A stretch of 64,000 bases of DNA from CADEFX01 sp963806735 (lineage in GTDB: Bacteria > Pseudomonadota > Alphaproteobacteria > Rhizobiales > Hyphomicrobiaceae): the NCBI GenBank assembly GCA_963806735.1, contig CAWEBE010000081.1, positions 388,652 to 452,651 of the forward strand, given 5' to 3'. The position numbers were made by a program, and so were the translations under genes. The notes below the pieces were generated by a model that did not search any database, had not been told where the DNA came from, and saw nothing but the letters and a program-made list of their open reading frames with translations. Every line of letters starts with the position of its first letter. Within the stretch, counting starts at the first letter, position 1. Below are positions 56,386 through 64,000 of this stretch, in pieces.

Positions 56386-56869
56386 TTAGAGCAGCTTGCG
56401 AGCCAGCCCACGGATGACATCGAAAGCAACGTCGAGATCTCCCTCTGTTGTTTCAATCGAGCCGGTCTGGAAGCGGATGGCGATGCGCCCCTCGACCTTG
56501 GTAAACCGCTTTATCGATCGAGGAATGCGTCTGATCCGAGGCATAGATCCTGACCCTCGGATGTGCGGCAAGACCATGCTTGTTGCCGGCAAAGCCGAGC
56601 GCCCGCTCGCGCATGGTGAGGACGGCCGCCAGGGTCGCCGAGGAAGCGAAATCTTGGATGACGCCTTGGAAGCCATCGGGGAGACCGACGGCTTGCCGCA
56701 GCCACTGCATCATCACCGTCTCTAGCTCGGTGGCCGCCGGGGAGGTTTGCCAGAGCATGCACTGGGCAGCCATCGCGGAGACGAGAATTTCCGCGATGAC
56801 GGATACTGGGCTTGCAAAAGCGTTGCCTGGTAGTGGTTTCCGGCGCTGCCTCCCGGAGCCGCTACGCAC
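56386..56869 (-). pseudogene. Remnant of a PLP-dependent (aromatic amino acid/group II) decarboxylase
   Basis: Reading from 56869, one frame gives the N-terminal part of a group II decarboxylase (PGNAFASPVSVIAEILVSAM, ATELETVMMQWLRQAVGLP). It continues to IYASDQTHSSIDKAV, then shifts frame near 56500 directly into the end of the same family (GRIAIRFQTGSIETTEGDLD). The PLP lysine region and about 280 residues are missing, and the first residues are also absent. So the gene has suffered an internal deletion plus 5' truncation, a genuine pseudogene, 147 bases past the tRNA. Confidence 0.8.
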
Positions 56870-57152
56870 TAAAACTGATCTCGGTGAAGTCGAAGCTGCG
56901 CATGCCTCGAGCCCTCGGTATCCCGAAGCTATTCGGAACGCTGAGCCGCCTGCGCTTTGGTGATCCGCGGTGTTCGACGGTCGACGGGGCGGCGCGGTGG
57001 CTCTGTACCTGTTGGCTCCCCGATGGCAGGCGGATCGCTGGCGGGGAACGTCATCTCCAGTGCCGCGTCCAGTTGACGTGATTTCCTAAATCGTTCTGCA
57101 TTGTTGATGTCCGCGCAAAAGCGCCGCTATTCTCGCTGCGGCAACGCACGTA
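56870..57152. other. Spacer between decarboxylase remnant and small gene
   Basis: No supportable gene; the region may hold further decayed sequence from the same lost gene, but I could not recognise it. Confidence 0.35.
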
Positions 57153-57407
57153 TCACCCAGCAAAACCGGTCAGCTTCGGTCTGTACTTCTTTGGGTCAGC
57201 GGCGACGGACTTTGCGTAGCGGCTAAGACGATCCGGCGAGTTCTGACCGGCCCTCGCCAACGCACACAACGCGGCGGCAACGGTGCAGGCGGAGTGAACA
57301 TTCTTGGTTTTGCAGCCGGCCCACGTGGCATCAAAGATATTGAGCAGTTGGGCCGTGATCTGCGGAGTGAAGTGCTCGGCCTCAATGAGACAATGAGCTT
57401 GGTACAT
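57153..57407 (-). CDS. Small hypothetical protein (84 aa)
   Basis: Start ATG 57407 is preceded by AGGGGAG at ideal spacing. The product (YQAHCLIEAEHFTPQITAQL, later LSRYAKSVAADPKKY) is soluble with several Cys residues and no family I know. An upstream in-frame start at 57443 is less likely. Confidence 0.5.
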   Translation of the reverse strand: MYQAHCLIEAEHFTPQITAQLLNIFDATWAGCKTKNVHSACTVAAALCALARAGQNSPDRLSRYAKSVAADPKKYRPKLTGFAG

Positions 57408-57746
57408 GGTGCACTCCCCTAGGGCGCGCGACAGCCGCCACAATCACAACGCGCTTCGCGGGTGGAAGTTCCACTGTCAGAGCTAGGTAGTGAGCACTAA
57501 GCCAAACACCATCAGCAATGAGAGCAAGAGCAGGTGGTAGGCCATGAGGTAAAGACTCGCTGCTGCGGTGGGGTCGTTGCAAGCCATCCAACTGATCTGC
57601 ATCAGTGCGCAGAGCTGGGGGCGTGCGATGCAGGGCCTGGGAACGGCGTTGCGCAGCATCTCTCGCGGGAGAGTCCCAGCCAAGACTAAGACCGCGCTGG
57701 GCTGTGTGTGGGGCGCCGTTTCCTGCCGCAAGCGCGGGGGTTGCGC

Positions 57747-57938
57747 ATGAAGGAGGCGCGTGGAATTTACCGGGTGCGGCGCATAGGCGGCCTCGGAAGC
57801 GACGCCCGCGTGACGGACGGCACGACCGTGATGGACGTGCCAGAGTCGATCTACCGAGCGCGGGGCTTTCAGCCAGATCTCGACAAGCTGCCTTGGCAGG
57901 TCGAATACGATGCCAAGACGTCCAGCAAGAAGCTGTGA
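57747..57938 (+). CDS. Small conserved rhizobial protein (63 aa)
   Basis: Start ATG 57747 follows a GGGGG run. GIYRVRRIGGLGSDARVTDG and YRARGFQPDLDKLPW match a small unnamed rhizobial family I recall from memory; the function is unknown. The opposite-strand frame covering it is taken as a shadow. Confidence 0.6.
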   Translation: MKEARGIYRVRRIGGLGSDARVTDGTTVMDVPESIYRARGFQPDLDKLPWQVEYDAKTSSKKL

Positions 57939-58185
57939 TGGCCTAAACCAGTCACGTAAGAAGTGATCGATCAGTGCGGCTTGGACACAATTGGCCGAGT
58001 GCGAGGTGTTAAACACAATCTGCAGCATCAGACGCACCAGCTAAGGTGCAGTCTGTCCTCACAGTCGACCGCCGGTTTGTTGCTTTTTTTTGGAGCGGTC
58101 GACGGCTCGGGACACAAGCGGCGCTCCTCAATGTTCGCCGCACTGCCTCTGGCAGTTTGCGCTTTGCCGCGCCACTGGAACCGAC

Positions 58186-58560
58186 ATGCAACGCCCCTCT
58201 CTTCAAGGGCGATCAATCCTCGTTGTTGAGGATCAGCCCCTTATTGTCATGGATATCTCACTGGCCTTCGAACACACCGGCGCCGAGCTGACGACGACGA
58301 ACACGCTTCGGCACGCTTTGCTCCTCGTGGAGCATGACGGACTCTCGGGTGCCATCCTCGACCATGCGCTGCCTGACGGCGATAGCTCCCTTCTCTGCAC
58401 ACGTCTCAAGGAACGTGGCATCCCGTTCATGATCTACAGCGGATATGAAAAGGTTGAAGGGCCATGTCAGGGCGCGCCGCACGTCACCAAGCCAGCGTCT
58501 CCAGCCGTGCTCGTGACGGCCATGGAGGACATGCTCCGGGATGCTCAGATTTCAAACTGA
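58186..58560 (+). CDS. Single-domain response regulator (receiver only)
   Basis: A 124-residue CheY-like receiver. ILVVEDQPLI carries the acidic pair, AILDHALPDGDS the phospho-acceptor Asp in an unusual LDH context, IPFMIYSGY the switch Ser, and HVTKPA the Lys. No output domain. ATG 58186 is chosen, the upstream frame being uninformative. A diverged paralogue lies at 59311-59700 on the other strand. Confidence 0.85.
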   Translation: MQRPSLQGRSILVVEDQPLIVMDISLAFEHTGAELTTTNTLRHALLLVEHDGLSGAILDHALPDGDSSLLCTRLKERGIPFMIYSGYEKVEGPCQGAPHVTKPASPAVLVTAMEDMLRDAQISN

Positions 58561-58609
58561 CACACTACTGTCGCCGCGAAAATCCGGCCTTCGGACGTCA
58601 GGAGTTGGC

Positions 58610-58810
58610 ATGTCAGCCCTCGTCATACCGATCAACATCAACCACCCCGTTGTTGTCACTGACCGCTTCGTTAAACTGGCAGAACTTTTGGACAATGCCG
58701 TCGACGAGGCCATTGCCACTTTCAACAAGCAGGAGGCGGAGCAGAAGTACCCCCCAGCCACTCCGAGAGAGATTGCCGCCGTTCTAGCCCACCACGTGAT
58801 TGGTCTATGA
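58610..58810 (+). CDS. Small hypothetical protein (66 aa)
   Basis: Start ATG 58610 follows AGGAG. It lies 49 bases after the response regulator on the same strand, so co-transcription is likely. Sequence SALVIPININHPVVVTDRF, then a helical stretch. No family known. Confidence 0.55.
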   Translation: MSALVIPININHPVVVTDRFVKLAELLDNAVDEAIATFNKQEAEQKYPPATPREIAAVLAHHVIGL

Positions 58811-58820
58811 CGTACGTGAA

Positions 58821-58907
58821 CGCATCGGAGTGCGCGAGACAACGATCCGGCTGTCGATTGGCATCGAACATCCCGATGATCTCGTTGCGGACCTGTGTTC
58901 AGGCCTT
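58821..58907 (+). pseudogene. C-terminal fragment of a Cys/Met-metabolism PLP enzyme (cystathionine lyase/MetZ-like)
   Basis: Frame at 58821 reads RIGVRETTIRLSIGIEHP followed by DDLVADL, the conserved end of the trans-sulfuration enzyme family. The rest of the gene is absent upstream and replaced by a small hypothetical gene. Thus it is a short remnant, not a functional gene. Confidence 0.7.
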
Positions 58908-59032
58908 GTCCCACTGTGGATAATTGCGCGTAGCACGATGTGCTTGGCGCAAATCGGCATCGTGGCAAGAAGTTTACTTCCCTAATCGATGATCAGCCGC
59001 GGCAGTGTCTGGCTTGCTCGATCCAGATAGCC

Positions 59033-59269
59033 TCAGACCTTAGGCGCACGCTCTGTATCCGGCATCAGCTCCAGGAACTCGCGGAGCCGATCTTCTTGGT
59101 AGCCACGTAGCAGCCAGGGCTCAGCGAGCATGCCTTGAACCATGCCCTTCGCCTCCTGCCAGTCCTCAGAGATGCAAGCGCGCATGAAGTCGCGACGCGC
59201 TGCTGAGTGCGGACAGTGCGCTGAGATGACGTCTGCGATGACCGGCACAAACTCGAAGACGCTACGCAT
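59033..59269 (-). CDS. Small hypothetical protein (78 aa)
   Basis: Start ATG 59269 has GAGG upstream. Helical, acidic; begins RSVFEFVPVIADVISAHCPH and ends with a C-terminal LREFLELMPD helix. No family known. It lies 41 bases downstream of the second response regulator on the same strand. Confidence 0.55.
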   Translation of the reverse strand: MRSVFEFVPVIADVISAHCPHSAARRDFMRACISEDWQEAKGMVQGMLAEPWLLRGYQEDRLREFLELMPDTERAPKV

Positions 59270-59310
59270 GCTTTACCTCATCGGAACTTGAATGCCAGAA
59301 GCCAGGAGCT

Positions 59311-59700
59311 TCAGGCACCATGGTACTCGGCAGCCAACCGCTCTTGCAGAAGTCCCGCCACCATCGCCACCAGCACGTCAGGATTTGCTGGCTTAGAGAC
59401 CCGCGGTTCGCCCTCGGGCACCATTTTTCTCACCTTGTCGTATCCCGTGTAGATGACGTATGGGATGCCGCGCTCCCTAAGACGGATGCGAAGGGCGGAG
59501 CTGTTATCGCGTCCGATGCCGTGGTCGAGTATGGCGGCCGAAAGCCCGTTCGCCTCTACAAGCCGTGCAGCATCAGACAGCTTACTGATCGCCGTAACCT
59601 GAGCGCCAGAGCGCTCGAATGCGTGCACGATGTCGAGTGAGATCAGGGGCTCGGCCTCCACGACGAGGATCGAGCGACCAGCCAAGCTGGTGCTGTTCAT
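59311..59700 (-). CDS. Receiver-domain response regulator paralogue, atypical active site
   Basis: A 129-residue receiver-only protein related to that at 58186-58560 (GRSILVVE..PLI, then GLSAAILDHGIG, RERGIPYVIYTGYDKV, VSKPANPDVLV). The paralogue's acidic pair Glu-Asp is Glu-Ala here (VVEAEPLI), so metal binding and phosphorylation may be weakened. The phospho-acceptor Asp and the Lys are kept. ATG 59700 follows AGGGA. Confidence 0.85.
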   Translation of the reverse strand: MNSTSLAGRSILVVEAEPLISLDIVHAFERSGAQVTAISKLSDAARLVEANGLSAAILDHGIGRDNSSALRIRLRERGIPYVIYTGYDKVRKMVPEGEPRVSKPANPDVLVAMVAGLLQERLAAEYHGA

Positions 59701-60165
59701 GTTATCCCTGCGGCGCGGCTAGGCGCATTCGCAAAGGACATGACCTAATTGGTCGTTGGCCAATTGTGTCCCGAGCCGTCGATCAACCCGAACACGCAAC
59801 ACGAACATGATCGACGAGGTGAGGCCAAAAGCCCGCCTAGCGAAGGCGGTGAGGGTGCTGCGTGAACGTTAAGAGTATAAGCCTCCCGGCTGGGTCGTTC
59901 ACTAACCTGGGTTAGGGAGCGTACGCTTCACGCCAAGTTAAGCCCGCTGGAGTACGGTCGAGGCTTGGCCCCGGTAAGTCCTCAGTACGTGGCCAGTCAG
60001 TGTCGGCGCGCCCCCGAGCAACTTTCTGGCTAATGCGACCAGGCTGACATGCGAGCGTTCTGGGTTTAACGATACCGAGGTAGAGCCGTCGGTTCGGCCG
60101 GAGGCTTAGCGCCACGTCACACGCGACCGTTACGTCGGCCGCAACACATTGCATTTCGCGACATC
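59701..60165. other. Gene-poor region downstream of groEL
   Basis: About 465 bases with no supportable gene. Only short frames exist (for example on the minus strand at 59912-60154, with no start signal or protein-like composition). It includes the groEL 3' end region; no strong hairpin noticed. Confidence 0.35.
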
Positions 60166-61797
<1,632 letters not shown>

Positions 61798-61921
61798 CTA
61801 GTCTCCTCAGCAGCGAGTGCAGATTACTTGTGACGACGCAGACTGAGTGCTCCGGACGCAATAGGGCGCTGGTTAGCTGCCAAGCCGGTCCTAGTTTTGG
61901 CTGCGCCGGCGCGCCGCGGTC

Positions 61922-62194
61922 TCACGCCCTCCTTACCGTCGCTGCTGGGGCACCAGCCGCGGGCAATTTTTCAGCGATCTCGAGACATAGCTTGCTCGCA
62001 AAGGTCGCATCCTCGACAGAATCAAAACTGATTTGGATGGCTGTATGGCCCCAATCAATCCAACGTTCAGGATGCCAGCCAGCGATCTGACCAGCACTGA
62101 CGAGCGCGTTGAGGCGCTTGGCGAGACTATCGACGCCGAACATTCGGTTTAGGATCGGAAACGTAACGATTTGCCCAGTCATATGACGTGCCAT
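61922..62194 (-). CDS. Small conserved hypothetical protein (90 aa)
   Basis: Frame with ATG 62194 (TTG 62215 also in frame). ARHMTGQIVTFPILNRMFGV, then LVSAGQIAGWHPERWIDWGH, WIDWGHTAIQISFDSVEDA looks like a real protein. It is upstream of groEL with a 124-base gap. Function unknown. Confidence 0.55.
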   Translation of the reverse strand: MARHMTGQIVTFPILNRMFGVDSLAKRLNALVSAGQIAGWHPERWIDWGHTAIQISFDSVEDATFASKLCLEIAEKLPAAGAPAATVRRA

Positions 62195-62300
62195 TTCTCG
62201 GTCTCTGGCCTCCAACCTCTCGGGAACGTCAACAGCCGCTCCGGGATAGCCTGACCGATCACTTGTTCACTCATCGCGATTTCCGACCGGGCAATGCCTC

Positions 62301-62663
62301 TCAGTTGGCGACTATCTTGCCGCTGGTCAGGACGTCGGCGCAGGCCTTGGCAACAGCCGAGTCAGCGGAGCTGCTGCCCGGCATGGTGGCCCAACCGCCC
62401 TTTTCCACATACGCGCCCTGCTGCCACGAGTTGGCCTTCTTCAGTTCCACCAGACTTGCAGCCGAATCCGCCTGCCGCTGGAACTTGTCAACACAGATGG
62501 GAGCGAGTGCAGCGACGACAGCCGTGGAGGCACGTTGTTTCGCCATCGTCTCGGCCGTACCACCTGTCACCCAGCCCCCCCAGGAGAACCCAAGGATGGC
62601 GAGCGCGATTGCTCCACCCGCGGCGCCCCAAAGGGCCGGTTTAACTTCTAAGGGGATATCCAT
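62301..62663 (-). CDS. Small membrane-anchored conserved protein (120 aa)
   Basis: Start ATG 62663 with AAGG upstream gives a protein that begins MDIPLEVKPALWGAAGGAIA with one hydrophobic helix (~10-35), then an Ala-rich helical periplasmic part with a Cys pair (Cys63 and a later one). Rhizobial genomes have similar proteins with no known role. Confidence 0.7.
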   Translation of the reverse strand: MDIPLEVKPALWGAAGGAIALAILGFSWGGWVTGGTAETMAKQRASTAVVAALAPICVDKFQRQADSAASLVELKKANSWQQGAYVEKGGWATMPGSSSADSAVAKACADVLTSGKIVAN

Positions 62664-63027
62664 AGAATTCGCCTTCCGGTGTTTGGCACCTGACAAAGTT
62701 CACTTACTGATCTGGATTAGGTGAAGACCGCTAGCACGTTTTGTGGTGGTCTCCATAACGGATATGGGGGCGCAATCGGCTGTTTTAAAGGCGCGTAGTG
62801 CTTTAGAAACTGAGTTTCTAAAAATATTGTTCTCGTTATTGCTTTTGCAGCCGCAGTTATTAATGCAGCATGTCAATTATGGGAAGGGGGTTGGCCGGTG
62901 TTCTTGCACCTGAAACCCCGCGCGTAGCAGGACAAGTTAGCGTCTGGGAGCCAGAGGTTCCTTCAATGAGCGCCTTCTACGCCCACAGGCCCTTTGTTGC
63001 AGCCTGAGGGTGATGATGGAGTGCGCT
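62664..63027. promoter_or_regulatory. AT-rich intergenic region with perfect 9-bp hairpin
   Basis: About 360 bases with lower GC than the surroundings. TTTAGAAAC-TGA-GTTTCTAAA (62802-62822) is a perfect 9-bp inverted repeat. It may be an operator for a dimeric regulator or part of a promoter for the gene at 63028. Confidence 0.4.
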
Positions 63028-63357
63028 ATGACTAGGAAGATTGAGGTCGCGCGAGCGCTGAGCCGCAATACGGACCTCTCCGCCACAGAGAGACGCCGAC
63101 AATTGACACAAATTACGGCTGTCGTGCGAGGAGACTACGATCGGCAAATAGCGCAAATTCGAGCCGAGATCGCCGCGCTCGGAATAACGGCGGCTGGGTT
63201 GGTCTGGCAAAAGCTCGTGGCTATCTTTTCTGACGCAGCGTTCCAAAGCTCTGCAAACGTTGCGGCGATTGCGAAGCTCCGCGTTCAACTGGCTGAGGCT
63301 CACACGGCGGAGTTCGCAGTGATCGCAGAACTAAAGGTCCTGAAAGCACTCGCTTAG
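63028..63357 (+). CDS. Hypothetical protein (109 aa)
   Basis: Start ATG 63028 with GGAG upstream; GTG/ATG options at 63010-63016 are less suitable. Helical and charged; the sequence TRKIEVARALSRNTDL then IAKLRVQLAEAHTAEFAVIAEL predicts a coiled coil. No family known. Confidence 0.55.
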   Translation: MTRKIEVARALSRNTDLSATERRRQLTQITAVVRGDYDRQIAQIRAEIAALGITAAGLVWQKLVAIFSDAAFQSSANVAAIAKLRVQLAEAHTAEFAVIAELKVLKALA

Positions 63358-63680
63358 GGTAGGAGCCAACTCGAGGAGTGGTACAACTCAAGCAGGAGGC
63401 CAATTTGAGAAGCTGGCATTAGTCATCAAGCGCCGTTGAGAAGGCATGCGACTGACGATTCTTCGAGGCCAAGAGGCCATCGCGAACTCTTCGTGCCAGC
63501 ATTCTGCCACCATAGTCTCCCGAACAAGGTACTCCGATAAAGAAATTCTCTCCGTCCCTCAAAAATGCTGAACACGTCAGCTGCACCGAAGGAACCATTC
63601 CTGCCCGTCGAGGTTTCTCTTATGGCGTAGAAGCTTGAGCCGCGCGAAACGGCCAGTTGGTTTCCGCCTGGAGTACTGTC
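63358..63680. other. Intergenic region
   Basis: About 320 bases with no supportable gene. The opposite-strand frame covering 63426-63788 has no credible start and overlaps a recognised small gene, so I leave it out. Confidence 0.35.
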
Positions 63681-63767
63681 ATGGATACCACCACACTCCT
63701 CATCATAATAATTGTCCTTTTCCTTATCGGTGGCGGCGGCTTCTTCGGTCGAGGGCGCTGGTTCTGA
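63681..63767 (+). CDS. Tiny membrane protein (28 aa)
   Basis: ATG 63681 with GGAG upstream; the product is MDTTTLLIIIIVLFLIGGGG followed by a short aromatic/Arg tail. The hydrophobic run, Gly stretch and GRGRW-type end match a tiny rhizobial membrane protein I recall. Function unknown; easily missed because of its length. Confidence 0.75.
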   Translation: MDTTTLLIIIIVLFLIGGGGFFGRGRWF

Positions 63768-63862
63768 GTTGCCAGTAGCAAGCCCCATAGTACGCTAGGT
63801 CCGGATAGAAACCACGGCAGTGGGCCTAGGTAAACCCTTGTCGATCTATATATTTGGTGGTC

Positions 63863-64000
63863 ATGGTGACACCTGCCATTTCGGTTTCTTTCTTTAGATC
63901 CGAGTTTAATGACTTCCTGTACGCTCCGATCGGCGCGGACAGAAATGAAATGCCGCTCAGTGTTCTTTCAGCGCTGACGCGACTGAACCTCGATCCGTGG
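63863..64000 (+). CDS. Conserved rhizobial protein, N-terminal part only (cut by window end)
   Basis: ATG 63863 after GGTGG opens a frame to the window edge (46 codons). It shows SVSFFRSEFNDFLYAPIGAD and LSVLSALTRLNLDPW, which I recognise as the start of a ~100-residue rhizobial protein family whose role is unknown. Confidence 0.7.
   Translation, partial: MVTPAISVSFFRSEFNDFLYAPIGADRNEMPLSVLSALTRLNLDPW

Noticed and set aside
57483..58037. Minus-strand frame whose last 39 codons read like a membrane helix
   Set aside because: Most of it is opposite the small gene at 57747-57938; the possible 39-residue protein (start 57602) lacks a ribosome-binding site.
59912..60154. Minus-strand frame of 80 codons downstream of groEL
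   Set aside because: Unusual composition, no ribosome-binding site and no resemblance to a known protein.
61798..61925. CIRCE-like GAGTGC copies upstream of groEL
   Set aside because: The two GAGTGC copies are not inverted at 9-base spacing (TTAGCACTC-N9-GAGTGCTAA is absent), so there is no CIRCE.
63426..63788. Minus-strand frame of 120 codons
   Set aside because: It covers the recognisable 28-residue gene on the plus strand, has no good start signal and no protein-like pattern.

Overview
The window looks like chromosomal DNA of a high-GC alphaproteobacterium of the order Hyphomicrobiales (Rhizobiales), in the Bradyrhizobium/Xanthobacter neighbourhood. The reasons are the aerobic cobaltochelatase pair cobS-cobT, the gene order bolA - J-domain gene - cobS - cobT - rpmB - DUF3108 gene - Suv3-like helicase - S4 protein - fdxA - carD, an intracellular PhaZ depolymerase, an isolated groEL, and several small proteins I know only from rhizobial relatives. 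This is recognition by eye; no search was run.

Layout. 1-6.5 kb: a TPR methyltransferase (cut by the window edge), an AraC regulator, ubiE, and phenylacetate genes paaG-paaI-paaK on the minus strand. 6.7-11.1 kb: transport genes, namely a LIV-type periplasmic binding protein, a frameshifted sodium:solute symporter, and a Tau/Ssu-type ABC ATPase and permease. 11.4-16.5 kb: a compact six-gene plus-strand operon (HAD phosphatase, class III aminotransferase, SMR-type half transporter, alpha/beta hydrolase, FemAB/BioF2-like GNAT, second SMR-type half transporter). It looks like an uncharacterised pathway that makes and exports an aminated, acylated product. 16.5-31 kb: housekeeping block (GNAT, zapE, bolA, J-domain protein, cobS, cobT, rpmB, DUF3108, helicase, S4, fdxA, carD).

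31-45.7 kb: SNase-like protein, aminotransferase, CaiB/BaiF CoA-transferase, PBP1A, YgjP-type metallopeptidase, PhaZ, SCO protein, macro-domain protein, a 1080-residue membrane/coiled-coil protein with a duplicated C-terminal domain, and a DMT exporter bracketed by two copies of a palindromic intergenic repeat. 46-53.7 kb: catabolic-looking genes (amidohydrolase, LLM flavin oxidoreductase, phosphoribosyltransferase, MaoC hydratase, MFE-2-like SDR, PRISE-type reductase, gamma-glutamyltransferase). 53.7-55.1 kb: pyruvate kinase. 55.4-64 kb: an accessory tract next to tRNA-Arg(CCT), with gene remnants, two single-domain response-regulator paralogues, groEL without groES, and many small conserved proteins.

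Quality warning. Three core or conserved genes (symporter, cobT, pyruvate kinase twice) carry +1 insertions, and in every case removing the extra base restores a GANTC site, the CcrM methylation motif of alphaproteobacteria. A fourth gene (PRISE reductase) has a -1 shift. These are more likely methylation-linked basecalling or assembly errors than true pseudogenes.
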